DNA of 64,000 nucleotides from Hufsiella arboris (lineage in GTDB: Bacteria > Bacteroidota > Bacteroidia > Sphingobacteriales > Sphingobacteriaceae), in contig NZ_WVHT01000013.1 of NCBI RefSeq assembly GCF_009834875.1, forward strand, positions 1 to 64,000, written 5' to 3'. The position numbers and the translations under genes are program-made. The notes under the pieces are model-generated. The model saw only the letters and a list, made by a program, of their open reading frames with translations, made no database searches and was not told the DNA's origin. Numbering within the stretch: the first letter of the stretch is position 1; each line of letters begins with the position of its first letter. Below, piece after piece: positions 42,941 through 54,996 of this stretch.

Positions 42941-43321
42941 ATGGCAGATTTAAAAGCGTTTGCTGAGCAGTTAGTAAACTTAACAGTAAAAGAAGTTAAC
43001 GAGTTAGCTCAAATCTTAAAAGACGAGTATGGTATTGAGCCTGCTGCTGCTGCAGTTGCAGTTGCTGGTCCGGCTGCTGGTGGTGATGCACCTGCTGCTG
43101 CTGAAGAGAAAACTTCTTTCGATGTTATTCTGAAAGAAGCTGGAGGCCAAAAATTAGCAGTTGTTAAATTGGTTAAAGATTTAACTGGTCTAGGTTTGAA
43201 AGAAGCAAAAGATCTAGTTGACGGAGCACCAAAAGAATTGAAAGCTGGTGTTGCTAAAGACGAAGCTGAAGCTTTGAAGAAACAATTAGAAGAAGCAGGA
43301 GCTGTTGTTGAAATTAAATAA
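42941..43321 (+). CDS. rplL: 50S ribosomal protein bL7/L12
   Basis: 126 aa. N-terminal dimerisation helix, an Ala/Pro-rich hinge ([20 protein letters not shown]) and the C-terminal factor-binding domain ([33 protein letters not shown]). It recruits translation GTPases. Usual position after rplJ. Confidence 0.98.
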   Translation: MADLKAFAEQLVNLTVKEVNELAQILKDEYGIEPAAAAVAVAGPAAGGDAPAAAEEKTSFDVILKEAGGQKLAVVKLVKDLTGLGLKEAKDLVDGAPKELKAGVAKDEAEALKKQLEEAGAVVEIK

Positions 43322-43346
43322 TTCCAACATATCTTATTAATGGTTT

Positions 43347-43372
43347 TAGACTCCGGTTTTCACCGGGGTCTA
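43347..43372 (+). promoter_or_regulatory. rplL-rpoB intergenic hairpin
   Basis: TAGACTCCGG and CCGGGGTCTA form a 10-bp stem (one wobble) with a 6-nt loop and no following U run. In other bacteria this interval holds an attenuator or RNase III site that sets the L12 to RNA polymerase ratio; a similar role is inferred. Confidence 0.55.
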
Positions 43373-43470
43373 TTGCCATTTGTATATACCCGTTATTGTT
43401 TGACTTTACAATCCGCCAGCCGGCAGAAAAAAAGTCGCAGTTTATTTTTTAAACTAAAATCTCAAATCCC

Positions 43471-46400
43471 TTGGCAAACAACAATATGCGCAACGAAAGA
43501 GTAAACTTTGCAACCAGCAAAAAGGTTATCGACTATCCGGATTTTCTGGATGTGCAATTAGAATCTTTCAGGGAGTTTTTCCAGTTAGAAACAACTTCTG
43601 ACAACCGCCATCAGGAAGGGCTGTTCAAGGTTTTTTCTGAAAACTTTCCGATTTCAGACTCACGCAACATTTTTGTTCTTGAGTTCCTTGATTATTTTAT
43701 TGATCCGCCACGTTACGACATTCAGGAATGTATTGAGCGTGGTTTAACTTACAGTGTGCCTCTAAAGGCTAAGCTTCGTCTTTCATGTAATGACGAGGAA
43801 CACGAAGATTTTGAAACAATTGTTCAGGATGTTTATTTGGGAACTATCCCTTATATGACGCCAAAAGGAACATTTGTTGTAAACGGTGCGGAACGTGTTA
43901 TTGTGTCACAATTACACCGCTCACCGGGTGTGTTTTTCGGCCAAAGCCGCCACACAAACGGAACGAAATTGTATTCTGCCCGTGTAATTCCTTTTAAAGG
44001 ATCATGGATCGAGTTTGCTACAGACGTTAACAACGTGATGTACGCTTACATCGACCGTAAGAAAAAATTCCCGGTAACTACTTTACTGCGTGCCATCGGC
44101 TACGATTCAGACAAGGACATTCTTGAACTATTCGAATTGGCTGATGAAGTAAAAGTGAGCAAATCTGGCTTGAAGAAATTCACCGGCCGTAAGCTTGCTG
44201 CGAGAGTATTGAAGAAGTGGGTGGAGGATTTTGTCGATGAAGATACCGGTGAGGTAGTTTCAATTGACCGTAACGAGATTATTCTTGAGCGTGAAACTAT
44301 TCTTGAAGATGATCACATCGATATGATTGTTGACGCAGGTGTTAAAACCATCATCTTGACTAAAGAAGATGCATCTAACAATGCTGATTACTCAATCATC
44401 TATAATACATTACAAAAAGATACTTCAAACTCTGAGAAAGAAGCGGTAGAGCATATCTATCGTCAATTACGTAACGCTGAACCACCTGATGAAGAAACAG
44501 CTCGTGGTATCATTGATCGTTTATTCTTCTCGGATAAAAGATATGATTTGGGAGATGTTGGTCGTTACCGCATCAACCGTAAATTAAAGCTGGATACACC
44601 TGATGAAACTAAGGTGTTAACTAAGCAGGATATTATCGCTATCGTTAAATATCTGATCAAACTGATCAACTCGAAAGCGGAAGTGGATGATATCGATCAC
44701 TTATCAAATCGTCGTGTTCGTACGGTTGGTGAGCAGTTGTATGCACAGTTCGGTGTTGGTTTGGCTCGTATGGCACGTACTATTCGTGAACGTATGAACA
44801 TCCGCGACAATGAGGTGTTTACTCCAACTGATTTGATCAACGCACGTACACTATCATCGGTGATCAACTCATTCTTTGGAACAAACCAGTTGTCACAGTT
44901 CATGGATCAAACAAATCCGCTTGCAGAGATCACTCACAAGCGTCGTTTGTCAGCTTTAGGCCCAGGCGGTCTATCTCGTGAGCGTGCAGGTTTCGAGGTT
45001 CGTGACGTTCACTATACGCATTACGGTCGTTTGTGTACAATCGAAACTCCGGAAGGACCGAACATTGGTTTGATTTCGTCACTTTGCGTTCATGCGAAGA
45101 TCAATAACTTAGGTTTCATTGAAACTCCTTATCGTAAGGTCGACAATGGTCGTGTTGTTGTTGAAGAACCGGTAATTTATTTATCTGCTGAAGATGAAGA
45201 CGGTAAAACGATCGCTCAGGCAAATGCATCGTATGATGATAAAGGTAACTTTGAGACACCGCGTGTAAAAGCACGTTTTGAAGGTGACTTCCCGGTTATC
45301 GAGCCTGAAAAACTTGATCTTATGGACGTTGCTCCAAACCAGATCACCTCGATTGCGGCTTCATTGATTCCGTTCCTTGAGCATGATGATGCTAACCGTG
45401 CTTTGATGGGATCGAATATGCAGCGCCAGGCAGTGCCGTTATTACGCCCTGAAGCTCCTATTGTTGGAACTGGCTTAGAAGGCCGCGTTGCACGTGACTC
45501 ACGTACGCTTATTAACGCTGAAGGAAATGGTGTTGTTGAATACGTAGATGCTAATGAGATCAAGATCCGTTACGAACGTAATGAGGATGATGTTCTTGTA
45601 TCGTTCGAAGGTGAAGTTAAATCATACCGCTTAACTAAGTTCAAGAAAACAAATCAAAGCACTTGTATTAACCTTAAGCCAATTGTAATAAAAGGCCAGA
45701 AAGTTGAAAAAGGCCAGGTGCTTTGTGAAGGATATGCAACACAGGACGGAGAATTAGCTTTGGGACGTAACCTGAAAGTAGCATTCATGCCTTGGCAAGG
45801 ATTCAACTTTGAGGATGCGATCGTAATTTCGGAGCGTGTGGTTTCTCAGGACATCTTTACATCTCTTCACATCGAGGAGTTTGAATTAGAAGTTCGTGAT
45901 ACAAAACGCGGCGAAGAGGAATTGACACCAGATATTCCAAACGTTTCAGAAGAGGCTACGAAAGATCTTGACGAGAACGGAATTATCCGTGTTGGTGCCG
46001 AAGTTAAAGAAGGCGACATCCTGATCGGTAAGATCACACCAAAAGGCGAATCTGATCCTTCACCGGAAGAAAAACTTTTACGTGCAATCTTTGGTGACAA
46101 AGCAGGTGACGTAAAAGATGCATCTTTAAAAACTCCGCCATCAATTAGTGGTGTAGTTATCGATACTAAATTATTCTCACGTGCTAAGAAAACTTCAAAA
46201 GCTGAAGAAAAGGCAGCCTTAGATAAGTTGGACAATGGCCACGAAAGAGTGATTAAACAACTTAAAGAAGGGTTACTTGATAAGTTGTTCACCATTGTAA
46301 ATGGTAAAACTTCTCAGGGAGTTTATAATGTATACAAAGAGCTTTTAGTTCCAAAAGGAGTTAAGTTCACACAAAAGATCCTCGCTGATCTTGAGTTTGC

Positions 46401-47280
46401 CAACATCAATCCAACAAAATGGACAACTGATGATGACAAGAACGAACTGATCAAAATGACTCTTCACAATTATAACATTAAGCTTAACGAAGAGCTTGGT
46501 GCTTACAAACGTGATAAGTTTGCAATCAGCGTTGGTGATGAGCTTCCATCGGGAATCGTTCAGATGGCTAAAGTTTATATTGCTAAAAAACGTAAGCTGA
46601 AAGTAGGTGATAAGATGGCCGGCCGTCACGGTAACAAAGGTATCGTAGCACGTATCGTACGTGATGAAGATATGCCTTTCCTTGAAGATGGAACACCGGT
46701 TGATATTGTGTTGAACCCACTGGGTGTACCTTCACGTATGAACCTTGGACAGATCTACGAAACAGTTTTAGGCTGGGCAGGAAAAGAACTTGGAATGAAG
46801 TTCGCTACGCCAATTTTTGACGGTGCATCACATGCGGAAGTTGAAGAGTGGGTTGCTAAGGCAGGTGTGCCGACTTCAGGCAGGACTTACCTGCACAACG
46901 GCTTAACTGGTGAGCGCTTTGACCAGCCAACTACAGTAGGTATTATTTACATGCTGAAACTTGGTCACATGGTTGATGATAAGATGCACGCCCGTTCAAT
47001 CGGACCATACTCATTGATTACTCAACAGCCGTTGGGTGGTAAAGCTCAGTTTGGTGGTCAGCGTTTTGGTGAGATGGAGGTTTGGGCTCTTGAGGCATTC
47101 GGTGCTTCAAATATCCTTCAGGAGATTCTGACAGTTAAGTCGGATGATGTTGTAGGCCGTGCTAAAACTTACGAAGCCATTGTTAAAGGTGAAAATCTGC
47201 CAACGCCGTCAGTTCCTGAATCATTCAATGTATTGGTTCATGAATTAAGAGGATTAGGTTTAGATATTACGTTAGACTAA
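43471..47280 (+). CDS. rpoB: DNA-directed RNA polymerase beta subunit
   Basis: 1269 aa from TTG ([13 protein letters not shown]); an ATG five codons in is the alternative. Family features include the rifampicin pocket [20 protein letters not shown] then SALGPGGL, the invariant [16 protein letters not shown]-type run (here [20 protein letters not shown]) and the C-terminal [20 protein letters not shown]. The usual rifampicin-resistance positions carry sensitive-type residues. It begins the rpoBC unit. Confidence 0.98.
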   Translation: MANNNMRNERVNFATSKKVIDYPDFLDVQLESFREFFQLETTSDNRHQEGLFKVFSENFPISDSRNIFVLEFLDYFIDPPRYDIQECIERGLTYSVPLKAKLRLSCNDEEHEDFETIVQDVYLGTIPYMTPKGTFVVNGAERVIVSQLHRSPGVFFGQSRHTNGTKLYSARVIPFKGSWIEFATDVNNVMYAYIDRKKKFPVTTLLRAIGYDSDKDILELFELADEVKVSKSGLKKFTGRKLAARVLKKWVEDFVDEDTGEVVSIDRNEIILERETILEDDHIDMIVDAGVKTIILTKEDASNNADYSIIYNTLQKDTSNSEKEAVEHIYRQLRNAEPPDEETARGIIDRLFFSDKRYDLGDVGRYRINRKLKLDTPDETKVLTKQDIIAIVKYLIKLINSKAEVDDIDHLSNRRVRTVGEQLYAQFGVGLARMARTIRERMNIRDNEVFTPTDLINARTLSSVINSFFGTNQLSQFMDQTNPLAEITHKRRLSALGPGGLSRERAGFEVRDVHYTHYGRLCTIETPEGPNIGLISSLCVHAKINNLGFIETPYRKVDNGRVVVEEPVIYLSAEDEDGKTIAQANASYDDKGNFETPRVKARFEGDFPVIEPEKLDLMDVAPNQITSIAASLIPFLEHDDANRALMGSNMQRQAVPLLRPEAPIVGTGLEGRVARDSRTLINAEGNGVVEYVDANEIKIRYERNEDDVLVSFEGEVKSYRLTKFKKTNQSTCINLKPIVIKGQKVEKGQVLCEGYATQDGELALGRNLKVAFMPWQGFNFEDAIVISERVVSQDIFTSLHIEEFELEVRDTKRGEEELTPDIPNVSEEATKDLDENGIIRVGAEVKEGDILIGKITPKGESDPSPEEKLLRAIFGDKAGDVKDASLKTPPSISGVVIDTKLFSRAKKTSKAEEKAALDKLDNGHERVIKQLKEGLLDKLFTIVNGKTSQGVYNVYKELLVPKGVKFTQKILADLEFANINPTKWTTDDDKNELIKMTLHNYNIKLNEELGAYKRDKFAISVGDELPSGIVQMAKVYIAKKRKLKVGDKMAGRHGNKGIVARIVRDEDMPFLEDGTPVDIVLNPLGVPSRMNLGQIYETVLGWAGKELGMKFATPIFDGASHAEVEEWVAKAGVPTSGRTYLHNGLTGERFDQPTTVGIIYMLKLGHMVDDKMHARSIGPYSLITQQPLGGKAQFGGQRFGEMEVWALEAFGASNILQEILTVKSDDVVGRAKTYEAIVKGENLPTPSVPESFNVLVHELRGLGLDITLD

Positions 47281-47287
47281 ATAAGCC

Positions 47288-47337
47288 GAAAGCTAAAAGA
47301 CTAAAGCAAAAAGCCTTAGTCTTTCAGCTTTCAGCTT
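47288..47337 (+). repeat. Hairpin between rpoB and rpoC
   Basis: GAAAGCT-a-AAAGACTAA on the left pairs with TTAGTCTTT-c-AGCTTTC on the right, enclosing GCAAAAAGC-type sequence. No terminator tail follows. It may be a processing or stability element, or a replication-slippage product. Confidence 0.5.
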
Positions 47338-47353
47338 TAATCTTAAAAAAGCT

Positions 47354-50300
47354 ATGTCTTACAAGAAAGATAATAAAATCAAAAGTAACTTCACGTCGAT
47401 TACGATCAGTTTAGCGTCTCCTGAGTCAATTCTTGAGCGTTCAAGCGGTGAAGTTTTAAAGCCAGAAACCATTAATTACCGTACCTACAAACCGGAGCGT
47501 GATGGTTTATTCTGCGAACGTATTTTTGGTCCGGTAAAAGATTACGAATGCCATTGCGGTAAATACAAACGTATCCGTTATAAAGGTATTGTTTGTGATC
47601 GTTGTGGTGTTGAGGTTACTGAAAAGAAAGTACGCCGTGAGCGTATGGGACACATCAGTTTGGTGGTTCCTGTTGCGCATATCTGGTATTTCCGTTCATT
47701 GCCAAATAAAATAGGTTATTTGCTAGGCCTTCCTACCAAAAAACTTGATTTAATCATTTACTATGAGCGTTATGTAGTTATTCAGCCGGGTATTAAAGAA
47801 GCTGACGGAATTTCAAAAATGGACTTCCTGACAGAAGAAGAATACCTTGACATTTTGGATACCCTTCCAAAAGAAAATCAATATTTAGACGATAAAGATC
47901 CTCAGAAATTCGTTGCAAAAATGGGTGCTGAGGCTTTAGAAGAGTTATTGAAGCGTATTGACCTGGATCAGCAATCTTATGATTTACGTCACCAGGCTGC
48001 AAATGAAACTTCTCAGCAACGTAAAAACGAAGCGTTAAAACGCCTTCAGGTTGTTGAAGCTTTCCGTGGTTCACGTGATCGTATCGAGAATAATCCAGAG
48101 TGGATGATCGTTAAGATCGTTCCGGTTATTCCGCCAGAATTACGTCCTTTAGTTCCATTGGAAGGTGGCCGTTTCGCAACTTCCGATTTGAATGATTTAT
48201 ATCGTCGCGTAATTATCCGTAACAACCGTTTAAAACGTTTAATCGAGATCAAAGCGCCGGAAGTAATCTTACGTAATGAAAAACGTATGCTTCAGGAAGC
48301 TGTTGATTCGCTTTTTGATAATTCACGTAAAGTTAACGCCGTTAAAACTGAAGGTAACCGTGCGCTTAAATCTCTTTCAGATATCCTGAAAGGTAAGCAA
48401 GGTCGTTTCCGTCAAAACTTATTGGGTAAACGTGTAGATTATTCGGCACGTTCAGTAATTGTTGTTGGACCGAACCTGAAATTACATGAGTGCGGTTTGC
48501 CGAAAGATATGGCTGCTGAACTTTTTAAACCGTTCATCATTCGTAAAATGATTGAAAGAGGTGTTGTGAAAACAGTTAAGTCTGCGAAAAAAATTGTAGA
48601 CCGAAAAGACCCATTAGTTTGGGATATTCTGGAAAACGTATTAAAAGGACACCCTGTGTTGTTAAACCGGGCGCCAACGCTTCACCGTTTAGGTATACAA
48701 GCTTTTCAGCCAAAATTGGTTGAGGGTAAAGCGATCCAGCTTCACCCATTGGTTTGTACCGCGTTCAACGCCGACTTTGACGGTGACCAGATGGCGGTTC
48801 ACTTACCTTTAGGTAACGCTGCGATTCTGGAAGCGCAAATGTTGATGCTTGCATCTCACAACATTTTGAACCCTGCGAACGGAACGCCGATCACGGTTCC
48901 ATCTCAGGACATGGTTTTAGGTCTTTATTATATCACTAAAGGCCGTAAAACTGATGAAGGACGTGTTGTAAAGGGTGAAGGACAAATTTTCTATTCGCCG
49001 GAAGAAGTAATCATTGGTTACAATGAGAAACGCGTAGATCTTCACGCCTTCATTAAGGTGAAAACCAACGTGAAAGAGAAAGACGGGGCGATCGTTAATA
49101 AAATCATAGATACAACGGTAGGGCGTGTGTTATTCAATCAGCATGTTCCTGAAGAAGTTGGATATATCAACGAGCTTCTGACTAAAAAGTCGCTTCGTGA
49201 TATTATCGGTGAAGTTGTGAAGATTACCGGTATGGCCCGTGCTGCGCAGTTCCTTGATGATATTAAGGAATTAGGATTCCAAATGGCATTCCGCGGCGGA
49301 CTTTCGTTTAACTTGCTGGATCTAAATATCCCTGAAGCGAAAGTAAAACTAATCGAGCAGGCGTCTAAGGAAGTTGAAGAAGTTATGGGTAACTATAACA
49401 TGGGCTTCATTACCAACAACGAGCGTTATAATCAGATTATCGATATCTGGACACGTATCAACAATCGCTTAACTGCGAATGTAATGGAGATATTGTCTAC
49501 AGACAATCAAGGCTTCAACTCGGTGTATATGATGCTTGATTCCGGAGCCCGTGGTTCTAAAGAGCAGATTCGTCAGCTTTGCGGAATGCGTGGTTTGATG
49601 GCTAAGCCTCAGAAATCTGGCTCAGGTGGTGAAATTATCGAAAACCCGATTCTTTCTAACTTTAAGGAAGGGTTATCAGTACTCGAATACTTTATTTCTA
49701 CCCACGGTGCTCGTAAAGGTTTGGCGGATACGGCGTTGAAAACAGCGGATGCTGGTTACCTGACCCGTCGTTTACATGACGTGGCCCAGGATATGATCGT
49801 TGGAGAAACCGATTGCGGTACATTACGCGGAATTTATACAACTGCTCTTAAAGACAACGAAGACATCGTTGAGCCTTTATATGAGCGTATCTTAGGCAGA
49901 ACATCACTTCATGATGTATTCGATCCGTTAACTGGTGAGTTACTGGTTGCCGCTGGTCAGGATATCGAAGAGGATGTTGCCCGCAATATTGAAAACTCTC
50001 CGTTAGAAGGTATTGAAATTCGTTCGGTATTAACATGTGAGAGCAAACGTGGAGTTTGTGCATTGTGCTACGGACGTAACCTTGCAACAGGTAAACGCGT
50101 TCAGGCCGGAGAAGCCGTCGGTGTAATTGCCGCACAGTCAATTGGTGAGCCTGGTACACAGTTAACACTTCGTACATTCCACGTGGGTGGTACTGCATCG
50201 AACATCGCTGCTGAATCACAAATTACAGCGAAATTCGACGGTGTTATTGAGTTTGAAAATATCCGTACGGTTCCTTTTGAAACTGAAGAAGGTCCGGTTG

Positions 50301-51640
50301 AGGTTGTTTTAGGTCGTTCAGGTGAGTTCAGGATCATTGAGCCAGGAACTAACCGCGTGATTATGACCAATAACATTCCTTATGGTGCATACCTGTATGT
50401 TAAGGAAGGTGCTCAGATTGTCAAAGGAGATAAGATTTGTAGCTGGGATCCATACAATGCGGTTATCATTTCTGAATTCGGTGGTAAAGCAGATTTCGAA
50501 GCGATCATTGAAGGAGTTACCTTCCGTGAAGAATCGGATGAACAAACCGGTCACCGTGAAAAAGTTATTATCGATACCCGTGATAAAACAAAAAACCCTG
50601 TTATCCGCATCGTAGATAAAAAGGGCGACTTTATTAAGGGCTATAACATCCCGGTAGGAGCTCACATTGCGGTTGATGAAGGTGAAGCGGTTAAATCCGG
50701 AGCTGTTATCGCAAAAATTCCTCGTTCGACAGGTAAAACCCGTGACATCACCGGTGGTCTGCCTCGTGTGACTGAGTTGTTTGAGGCTCGTAACCCATCG
50801 AATCCAGCAGTTGTTACTGAGATCGACGGCGTCGTGACTCTTGGTGGTATCAAACGCGGTAACCGTGAAATTTCTATCGAGTCAAAAGATGGTCAGGTTA
50901 AAAAATATCTTGTACCGTTGTCTAAACACATCCTTGTACAGGATAACGACTTTATAAAAGCTGGTATGCCATTGTCTGATGGATCTATATCGCCTGCCGA
51001 TATATTGGCGATTAAAGGTCCAGCGGCAGTACAGGAATATCTTGTTAACGGTATCCAGGAAGTTTATCGTTTGCAGGGTGTGAAGATCAATGACAAACAC
51101 TTCGAAGTGATTGTTCACCAAATGATGCAGAAAGTTATGATCGAAGATCCGGGAGATACACGTTTCCTTGAGAAAGATTCTGTTGACCGTTGGGATTTCA
51201 TGCTTGAAAACGACGATATTTTTGACAAGAAAGTTGTAACTGATCCCGGTGATTCAACAACGTTGAAAGCAGGACAAATCGTTTCTGTTCGTAAATTAAG
51301 GGACGAAAATTCTGTGCTAAAACGTAAGGATATGAAACTTGCAGAAGCTCGTGACGCTGTTGCAGCAACTTCAAGCCCTATTTTACAAGGTATTACACGT
51401 GCGTCGTTAGGAACAAAATCATTCATCTCGGCAGCTTCCTTCCAGGAAACTACTAAAGTTTTGAATGAGGCTGCAATTAGCGGTAAGCGTGATAACTTGT
51501 TAGGATTGAAGGAAAATGTAATCGTTGGTCACTTAATTCCATCGGGTACAGGTTTGCGTAATTACGAGCGTATCATTGTTGGCTCGCAAGAAGAATATGA
51601 TAAACTACTTGCATCTAAACAAGAAGAAGTAGAAGCATAA
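47354..51640 (+). CDS. rpoC: DNA-directed RNA polymerase beta' subunit
   Basis: 1428 aa. Zinc-binding Cys residues C66, C68, C81 and C84 ([20 protein letters not shown]), the catalytic Mg2+ motif NADFDGDQM at about 472-480, and the second zinc site ([18 protein letters not shown]) are present. The trigger-loop region [20 protein letters not shown] is intact. It is followed by a strong terminator. Confidence 0.99.
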   Translation: MSYKKDNKIKSNFTSITISLASPESILERSSGEVLKPETINYRTYKPERDGLFCERIFGPVKDYECHCGKYKRIRYKGIVCDRCGVEVTEKKVRRERMGHISLVVPVAHIWYFRSLPNKIGYLLGLPTKKLDLIIYYERYVVIQPGIKEADGISKMDFLTEEEYLDILDTLPKENQYLDDKDPQKFVAKMGAEALEELLKRIDLDQQSYDLRHQAANETSQQRKNEALKRLQVVEAFRGSRDRIENNPEWMIVKIVPVIPPELRPLVPLEGGRFATSDLNDLYRRVIIRNNRLKRLIEIKAPEVILRNEKRMLQEAVDSLFDNSRKVNAVKTEGNRALKSLSDILKGKQGRFRQNLLGKRVDYSARSVIVVGPNLKLHECGLPKDMAAELFKPFIIRKMIERGVVKTVKSAKKIVDRKDPLVWDILENVLKGHPVLLNRAPTLHRLGIQAFQPKLVEGKAIQLHPLVCTAFNADFDGDQMAVHLPLGNAAILEAQMLMLASHNILNPANGTPITVPSQDMVLGLYYITKGRKTDEGRVVKGEGQIFYSPEEVIIGYNEKRVDLHAFIKVKTNVKEKDGAIVNKIIDTTVGRVLFNQHVPEEVGYINELLTKKSLRDIIGEVVKITGMARAAQFLDDIKELGFQMAFRGGLSFNLLDLNIPEAKVKLIEQASKEVEEVMGNYNMGFITNNERYNQIIDIWTRINNRLTANVMEILSTDNQGFNSVYMMLDSGARGSKEQIRQLCGMRGLMAKPQKSGSGGEIIENPILSNFKEGLSVLEYFISTHGARKGLADTALKTADAGYLTRRLHDVAQDMIVGETDCGTLRGIYTTALKDNEDIVEPLYERILGRTSLHDVFDPLTGELLVAAGQDIEEDVARNIENSPLEGIEIRSVLTCESKRGVCALCYGRNLATGKRVQAGEAVGVIAAQSIGEPGTQLTLRTFHVGGTASNIAAESQITAKFDGVIEFENIRTVPFETEEGPVEVVLGRSGEFRIIEPGTNRVIMTNNIPYGAYLYVKEGAQIVKGDKICSWDPYNAVIISEFGGKADFEAIIEGVTFREESDEQTGHREKVIIDTRDKTKNPVIRIVDKKGDFIKGYNIPVGAHIAVDEGEAVKSGAVIAKIPRSTGKTRDITGGLPRVTELFEARNPSNPAVVTEIDGVVTLGGIKRGNREISIESKDGQVKKYLVPLSKHILVQDNDFIKAGMPLSDGSISPADILAIKGPAAVQEYLVNGIQEVYRLQGVKINDKHFEVIVHQMMQKVMIEDPGDTRFLEKDSVDRWDFMLENDDIFDKKVVTDPGDSTTLKAGQIVSVRKLRDENSVLKRKDMKLAEARDAVAATSSPILQGITRASLGTKSFISAASFQETTKVLNEAAISGKRDNLLGLKENVIVGHLIPSGTGLRNYERIIVGSQEEYDKLLASKQEEVEA

Positions 51641-51660
51641 TCTTTAAGGTCTACTATTTG

Positions 51661-51692
51661 AAAGTCCCTGCTCATAAGGCAGGGACTTTTTT
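51661..51692 (+). terminator. Intrinsic terminator of the rpoBC operon
   Basis: AAAGTCCCTG pairs with CAGGGACTTT around an 8-10-nt loop, then a run of T. It is 20 nt after the rpoC stop. Confidence 0.88.
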
Positions 51693-51722
51693 GTTTAGCT
51701 TTATACTTGTATCTTCTTCTCT

Positions 51723-51974
51723 ATGAATGTATTAGAAATACAACTATTTCAAAACACTTAAAACAAAATCAGGCGAGAGAGAAGCTGAAGTACTAGTAAC
51801 CGCTTTTAAATCGGAAGCCAAGACAGAGTTTTATAACTGGCGGGATATTCTAACAACAAAAAAAGGTTTTGTCACCGTGAAGGCAGATCTTATGAAATCT
51901 ATATATTGTTGGTTTAATTCAATTTAGCGATTGCTGGTTCGGTGTTGGCAACTTTCAATTTTATGTTGAAATAA
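51723..51974 (+). pseudogene. Frameshifted remnant of a small coiled-coil/membrane protein
   Basis: Joining three frames gives a plausible protein: MNVLEIQ, then YFKTLKTKSGEREAEVLVTA continuing through TKKGFVTVKADLMKSIY, then a switch to IYIVGLIQF, then AIAGSVLATFNFMLK and stop at 51972. The order (charged helix, then one hydrophobic segment) resembles the small DUF1640-like coiled-coil proteins. At least three frameshifts make it non-functional. It is followed by a terminator. Confidence 0.5.
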
Positions 51975-51995
51975 TATATTAATAAATTCAGATTT

Positions 51996-52029
51996 AAGTC
52001 CTCTCTAATCAAGAGGACTTTTTATTTTT
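51996..52029 (+). terminator. Intrinsic terminator before the DUF3467 gene
   Basis: AAGTCCTCT and AGAGGACTT pair perfectly over 9 bp with a 7-nt loop, followed by TTTTTATTTTT. It lies 6 nt before the next ATG and belongs to the decayed gene upstream or insulates the DUF3467 gene. Confidence 0.75.
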
Positions 52030-52034
52030 ACACA

Positions 52035-52349
52035 ATGGAAGATCAAAATAAGGACAACCAGTTAAATATTGAACTGAACGAGGAAACTGCAGAGGGAATC
52101 TATTCCAACCTTGCGATTATAACACATTCAAACACAGAATTTGTGCTTGACTTTATAAGAGTAATGCCCGGTATACCCAAAGCAAGGGTTAAATCCAGGA
52201 TTATTTTAACGCCGGAGCATGCTAAGCGGCTGGTGCATGCACTTGAAGATAATATTTCAAAATTTGAAGCAATAAATGGACGTATCAAAACTCAGGAAGA
52301 GCCTCCCGGCTTTCCTATGAACTTCGGCGGGCCGACGGCACAAGCGTAA
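52035..52349 (+). CDS. DUF3467 protein
   Basis: 104 aa. LNIELNEETAEGIYSNLAII, then NTEFVLDFIRVMPG and RIILTPEHAKRLVHALEDNI, match the DUF3467 family, a small conserved Bacteroidota cytoplasmic protein of unknown role. The C-terminus is Pro/Gly-rich and probably flexible. It lies close to rpoBC in this genome; a link to transcription is only positional. Confidence 0.85.
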   Translation: MEDQNKDNQLNIELNEETAEGIYSNLAIITHSNTEFVLDFIRVMPGIPKARVKSRIILTPEHAKRLVHALEDNISKFEAINGRIKTQEEPPGFPMNFGGPTAQA

Positions 52350-52455
52350 ATTTACTTGTGAAAAATTAACCAATTATTTTCTCATTTTATAAAATAAATA
52401 CTATGTTAGCATAGTATTATATGGCGTTTGCCATTACTAACCAATCTTTTTAATT

Positions 52456-53664
52456 ATGCGTAAAATTTTATTAGGCATTCTCATGTCATTGCCGGTATTG
52501 GTATTTGGACAGGGATTTCAAGTCAATCTGCAGGGGCAGAAACAAACCGCAATGGGAGGTGCAGGAACAGGTCTCGCTATCGATGAAGCGTCATTGTTTT
52601 TTAACCCTGGTGCTGTAAGTATGTTAGAAAAAAACGGTGTTCAGGTTGGCGCTAACCTGGTTTTCCTGAAATCTGCGTTTTTACAGACAGGGTCATCGAC
52701 GGTAGAGTATAATAAGAGCGAAGTGGCGCCGCCTTTTCAGGGGTATGCTGTTTTCGGATCTGACAAGATAAAGTTTGGTATCGCTGCTTATACCCCTTTC
52801 GGTGGATTAATGAAATGGGATGACAACTGGTCAGGCAAATATTCTGTTACGTCGTTGAATCTAAAAGCCATATATGTTCAACCAACTGTAAGTGTTAAAC
52901 TCACAGATTATCTGGGTTTAGGCGGTGGTTTAGTGTACACGTATGGAGATGTTAATCTTCAGCGTGGTGTGCCTTTGTCGAATTCAGCCGGGGAGAGTGG
53001 AAAAGCAACACTTGATGGTCATGGAAACGGATGGGGATGGAACGCGGGAATTTACCTGAAAGCCATCACCGGCGTAACTATTGGTATTTCACACCGTTCG
53101 AAAGTTGATGTCAAAGTTAAAGATGGCGACGCGGTATTTGAATTACCAGCCTCGTTAGGCCCGTATCCAACTAGTTTTAGTTCACAGTTAGCCTTACCAG
53201 CGACAACGACATTAGGTTTCGGTATCTATCCCTCTAAAAAAACGACAATTGCTTTTGATGCAAACTGGGTTCAATGGCACGTATATAGAAACTTAGCATT
53301 TGCTTACTCGCCGACAGGGACACGTATACCAAATACTAATTCGCCACGTAATTACAAAGATGCTGCGGCACTTCGTTTAGGTATACAAAATCAGACAACC
53401 TCGTCATTAACCTTAAGAGCTGGAATTGGCTATGCCTGGTCGCCGGTGGTGGATGGCTATGTAACGCCAGAGGTGCCTGATGCGGATAGGTTGATGTTAA
53501 GTGCTGGTTTAGGATACAATGTTACACCTAAATTCAGTGTTGACGCTTCGTTCCTTTTTGAGGGCTTGAAAGATCGCACTCAAACAAATATCGAAACAGG
53601 GTTGTCAGGTAAGTTTGCTTCCGATGTATACGTTCCGGGTATTTCTTTATCGTACAAGTGGTAG
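52456..53664 (+). CDS. FadL/TodX-type outer-membrane transport protein
   Basis: 402 aa with a signal peptide (1-18, ending VFGQ). The start of the mature part, GFQVNLQGQKQTAMGGAGTG, and the next block, DEASLFFNPGAVSMLE, are hallmark patterns of the OMPP1/FadL family: a 14-strand barrel with an N-terminal hatch for hydrophobic molecules. The C-terminus ends SLSYKW. It is 18 nt from the SGNH hydrolase gene, so the pair may handle lipid uptake together. Confidence 0.88.
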   Translation: MRKILLGILMSLPVLVFGQGFQVNLQGQKQTAMGGAGTGLAIDEASLFFNPGAVSMLEKNGVQVGANLVFLKSAFLQTGSSTVEYNKSEVAPPFQGYAVFGSDKIKFGIAAYTPFGGLMKWDDNWSGKYSVTSLNLKAIYVQPTVSVKLTDYLGLGGGLVYTYGDVNLQRGVPLSNSAGESGKATLDGHGNGWGWNAGIYLKAITGVTIGISHRSKVDVKVKDGDAVFELPASLGPYPTSFSSQLALPATTTLGFGIYPSKKTTIAFDANWVQWHVYRNLAFAYSPTGTRIPNTNSPRNYKDAAALRLGIQNQTTSSLTLRAGIGYAWSPVVDGYVTPEVPDADRLMLSAGLGYNVTPKFSVDASFLFEGLKDRTQTNIETGLSGKFASDVYVPGISLSYKW

Positions 53665-53682
53665 GATTTAATACGAAATAAA

Positions 53683-54996
53683 ATGAAATTCAATAATAAA
53701 ATTAATTATATCGTTGCTTCCGCACTATTATTTATTGCGGCTTGCAAACCATCAATTGACGCGCCTTCCGTTAGTAAAGGCCAGGCTGACTTTAGTCGTT
53801 ATATTTCCGTAGGCAACTCATTGACAGCAGGGTACGCTGACGGAGGACTTTACTTGGAAGGACAGAAAGCTTCCTATCCTGAAATGCTTGCCGGGCAAAT
53901 GAAAGCTGCAGGCGGCGGCGATTTTAAAACACCTTTCTTTAATGAAGATCAGGCTAATGGATCTGGCTATCTTCATATCAGCGGATTTAACACTGATGGT
54001 ACTCCTCAGATAACGCCAGTTAAAGATAACCTGGCAGTTCGCGGACAGGTTGCTATTCCCGGTTTCGGAAATGTAACTCTTTACACAAAATACTCAGGCG
54101 ACATAAATAATTACGGTGTACCAGGAATTAAATTGCAGCAGATTAATTATGCGCCTTACGGAAACCTTAATGGTTATTATGAGCGATTACTGCCGGGTAA
54201 TGCAGGAACCAATAATACTCCTTATATCGATTTTGTGACAGCAAAACCATTTACATTCTTTAGCTGTTGGCTGGGAAATAATGACGCTTTAGGTTATGCA
54301 ACTTCCGGTGGCGCTAATCCTGCTGATCAGTTGACGGATAAAAACCAATTTGCTCAGCTATATACGTTCGCTATAGCTCGTTTAACAGCAAATGGCGCTA
54401 AAGGTGTTGTTGCAACAATTCCTGACGTTACCTCTATTCCTTATTTCACCACGGTAACGTACGCTGCCTTGCTTGCGGGAGCACAAAAAGTTAGTCCGGC
54501 AGTGCAGGCAATCTTTATTCAGGCCAGTGACGCTCCGGGCGGTGTAAGAGCAGCGACGGCTCAGGATCTTTTCACATTGACGCTCAATTCCGACGGTGTG
54601 TTCGGCAAACCTAATGCTGCAGGAATACCTTATGGTTTACATCCGTTAAACCCAATTGAAAGTAAATACGTTCTTGACAAAACTGAAACCGCAAACGTTA
54701 AGGACTATGTAAGTTACTATAACAGTGTTATTAAATCTGTTGCTGCATCAAAAGGTCTTGCGGTGATGGATGCATTTACAGTTTTGGGCCAATTTAAAGC
54801 CGGAAAAGTTGTAGATGGCGTAACCGTAAATTCAAACTTTGTTACCGGTAATCTCTTTTCACTGGATGGTGTACATCTTACGCCATTCGGATATGCCTTA
54901 GTAGCAAATGAATTTATAAAATCAATTAACAGCCAATATGGCTCAACATTGAGTACTGTTGATCCGACGAAGTACCGGATGGTTAAATTTCCCTGA
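53683..54996 (+). CDS. SGNH/GDSL-type lipoprotein hydrolase
   Basis: 437 aa. The lipobox ends FIAAC (Cys 21). SGNH block I is SVGNSLTAG (GNSL replacing GDSL), and block V is DGVHLTPFGY (DxxH). Asn is supplied by WLGNNDAL (block III). It is an esterase or lipase at the cell surface. As the second gene after FadL it may cleave lipids whose products the porin imports. Its stop codon directly abuts the stop of miaA. Confidence 0.85.
   Translation: MKFNNKINYIVASALLFIAACKPSIDAPSVSKGQADFSRYISVGNSLTAGYADGGLYLEGQKASYPEMLAGQMKAAGGGDFKTPFFNEDQANGSGYLHISGFNTDGTPQITPVKDNLAVRGQVAIPGFGNVTLYTKYSGDINNYGVPGIKLQQINYAPYGNLNGYYERLLPGNAGTNNTPYIDFVTAKPFTFFSCWLGNNDALGYATSGGANPADQLTDKNQFAQLYTFAIARLTANGAKGVVATIPDVTSIPYFTTVTYAALLAGAQKVSPAVQAIFIQASDAPGGVRAATAQDLFTLTLNSDGVFGKPNAAGIPYGLHPLNPIESKYVLDKTETANVKDYVSYYNSVIKSVAASKGLAVMDAFTVLGQFKAGKVVDGVTVNSNFVTGNLFSLDGVHLTPFGYALVANEFIKSINSQYGSTLSTVDPTKYRMVKFP

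Noticed and set aside
49848-51426. Minus-strand frames inside rpoC
   Set aside because: Antisense shadows caused by the codon bias of a highly expressed gene.
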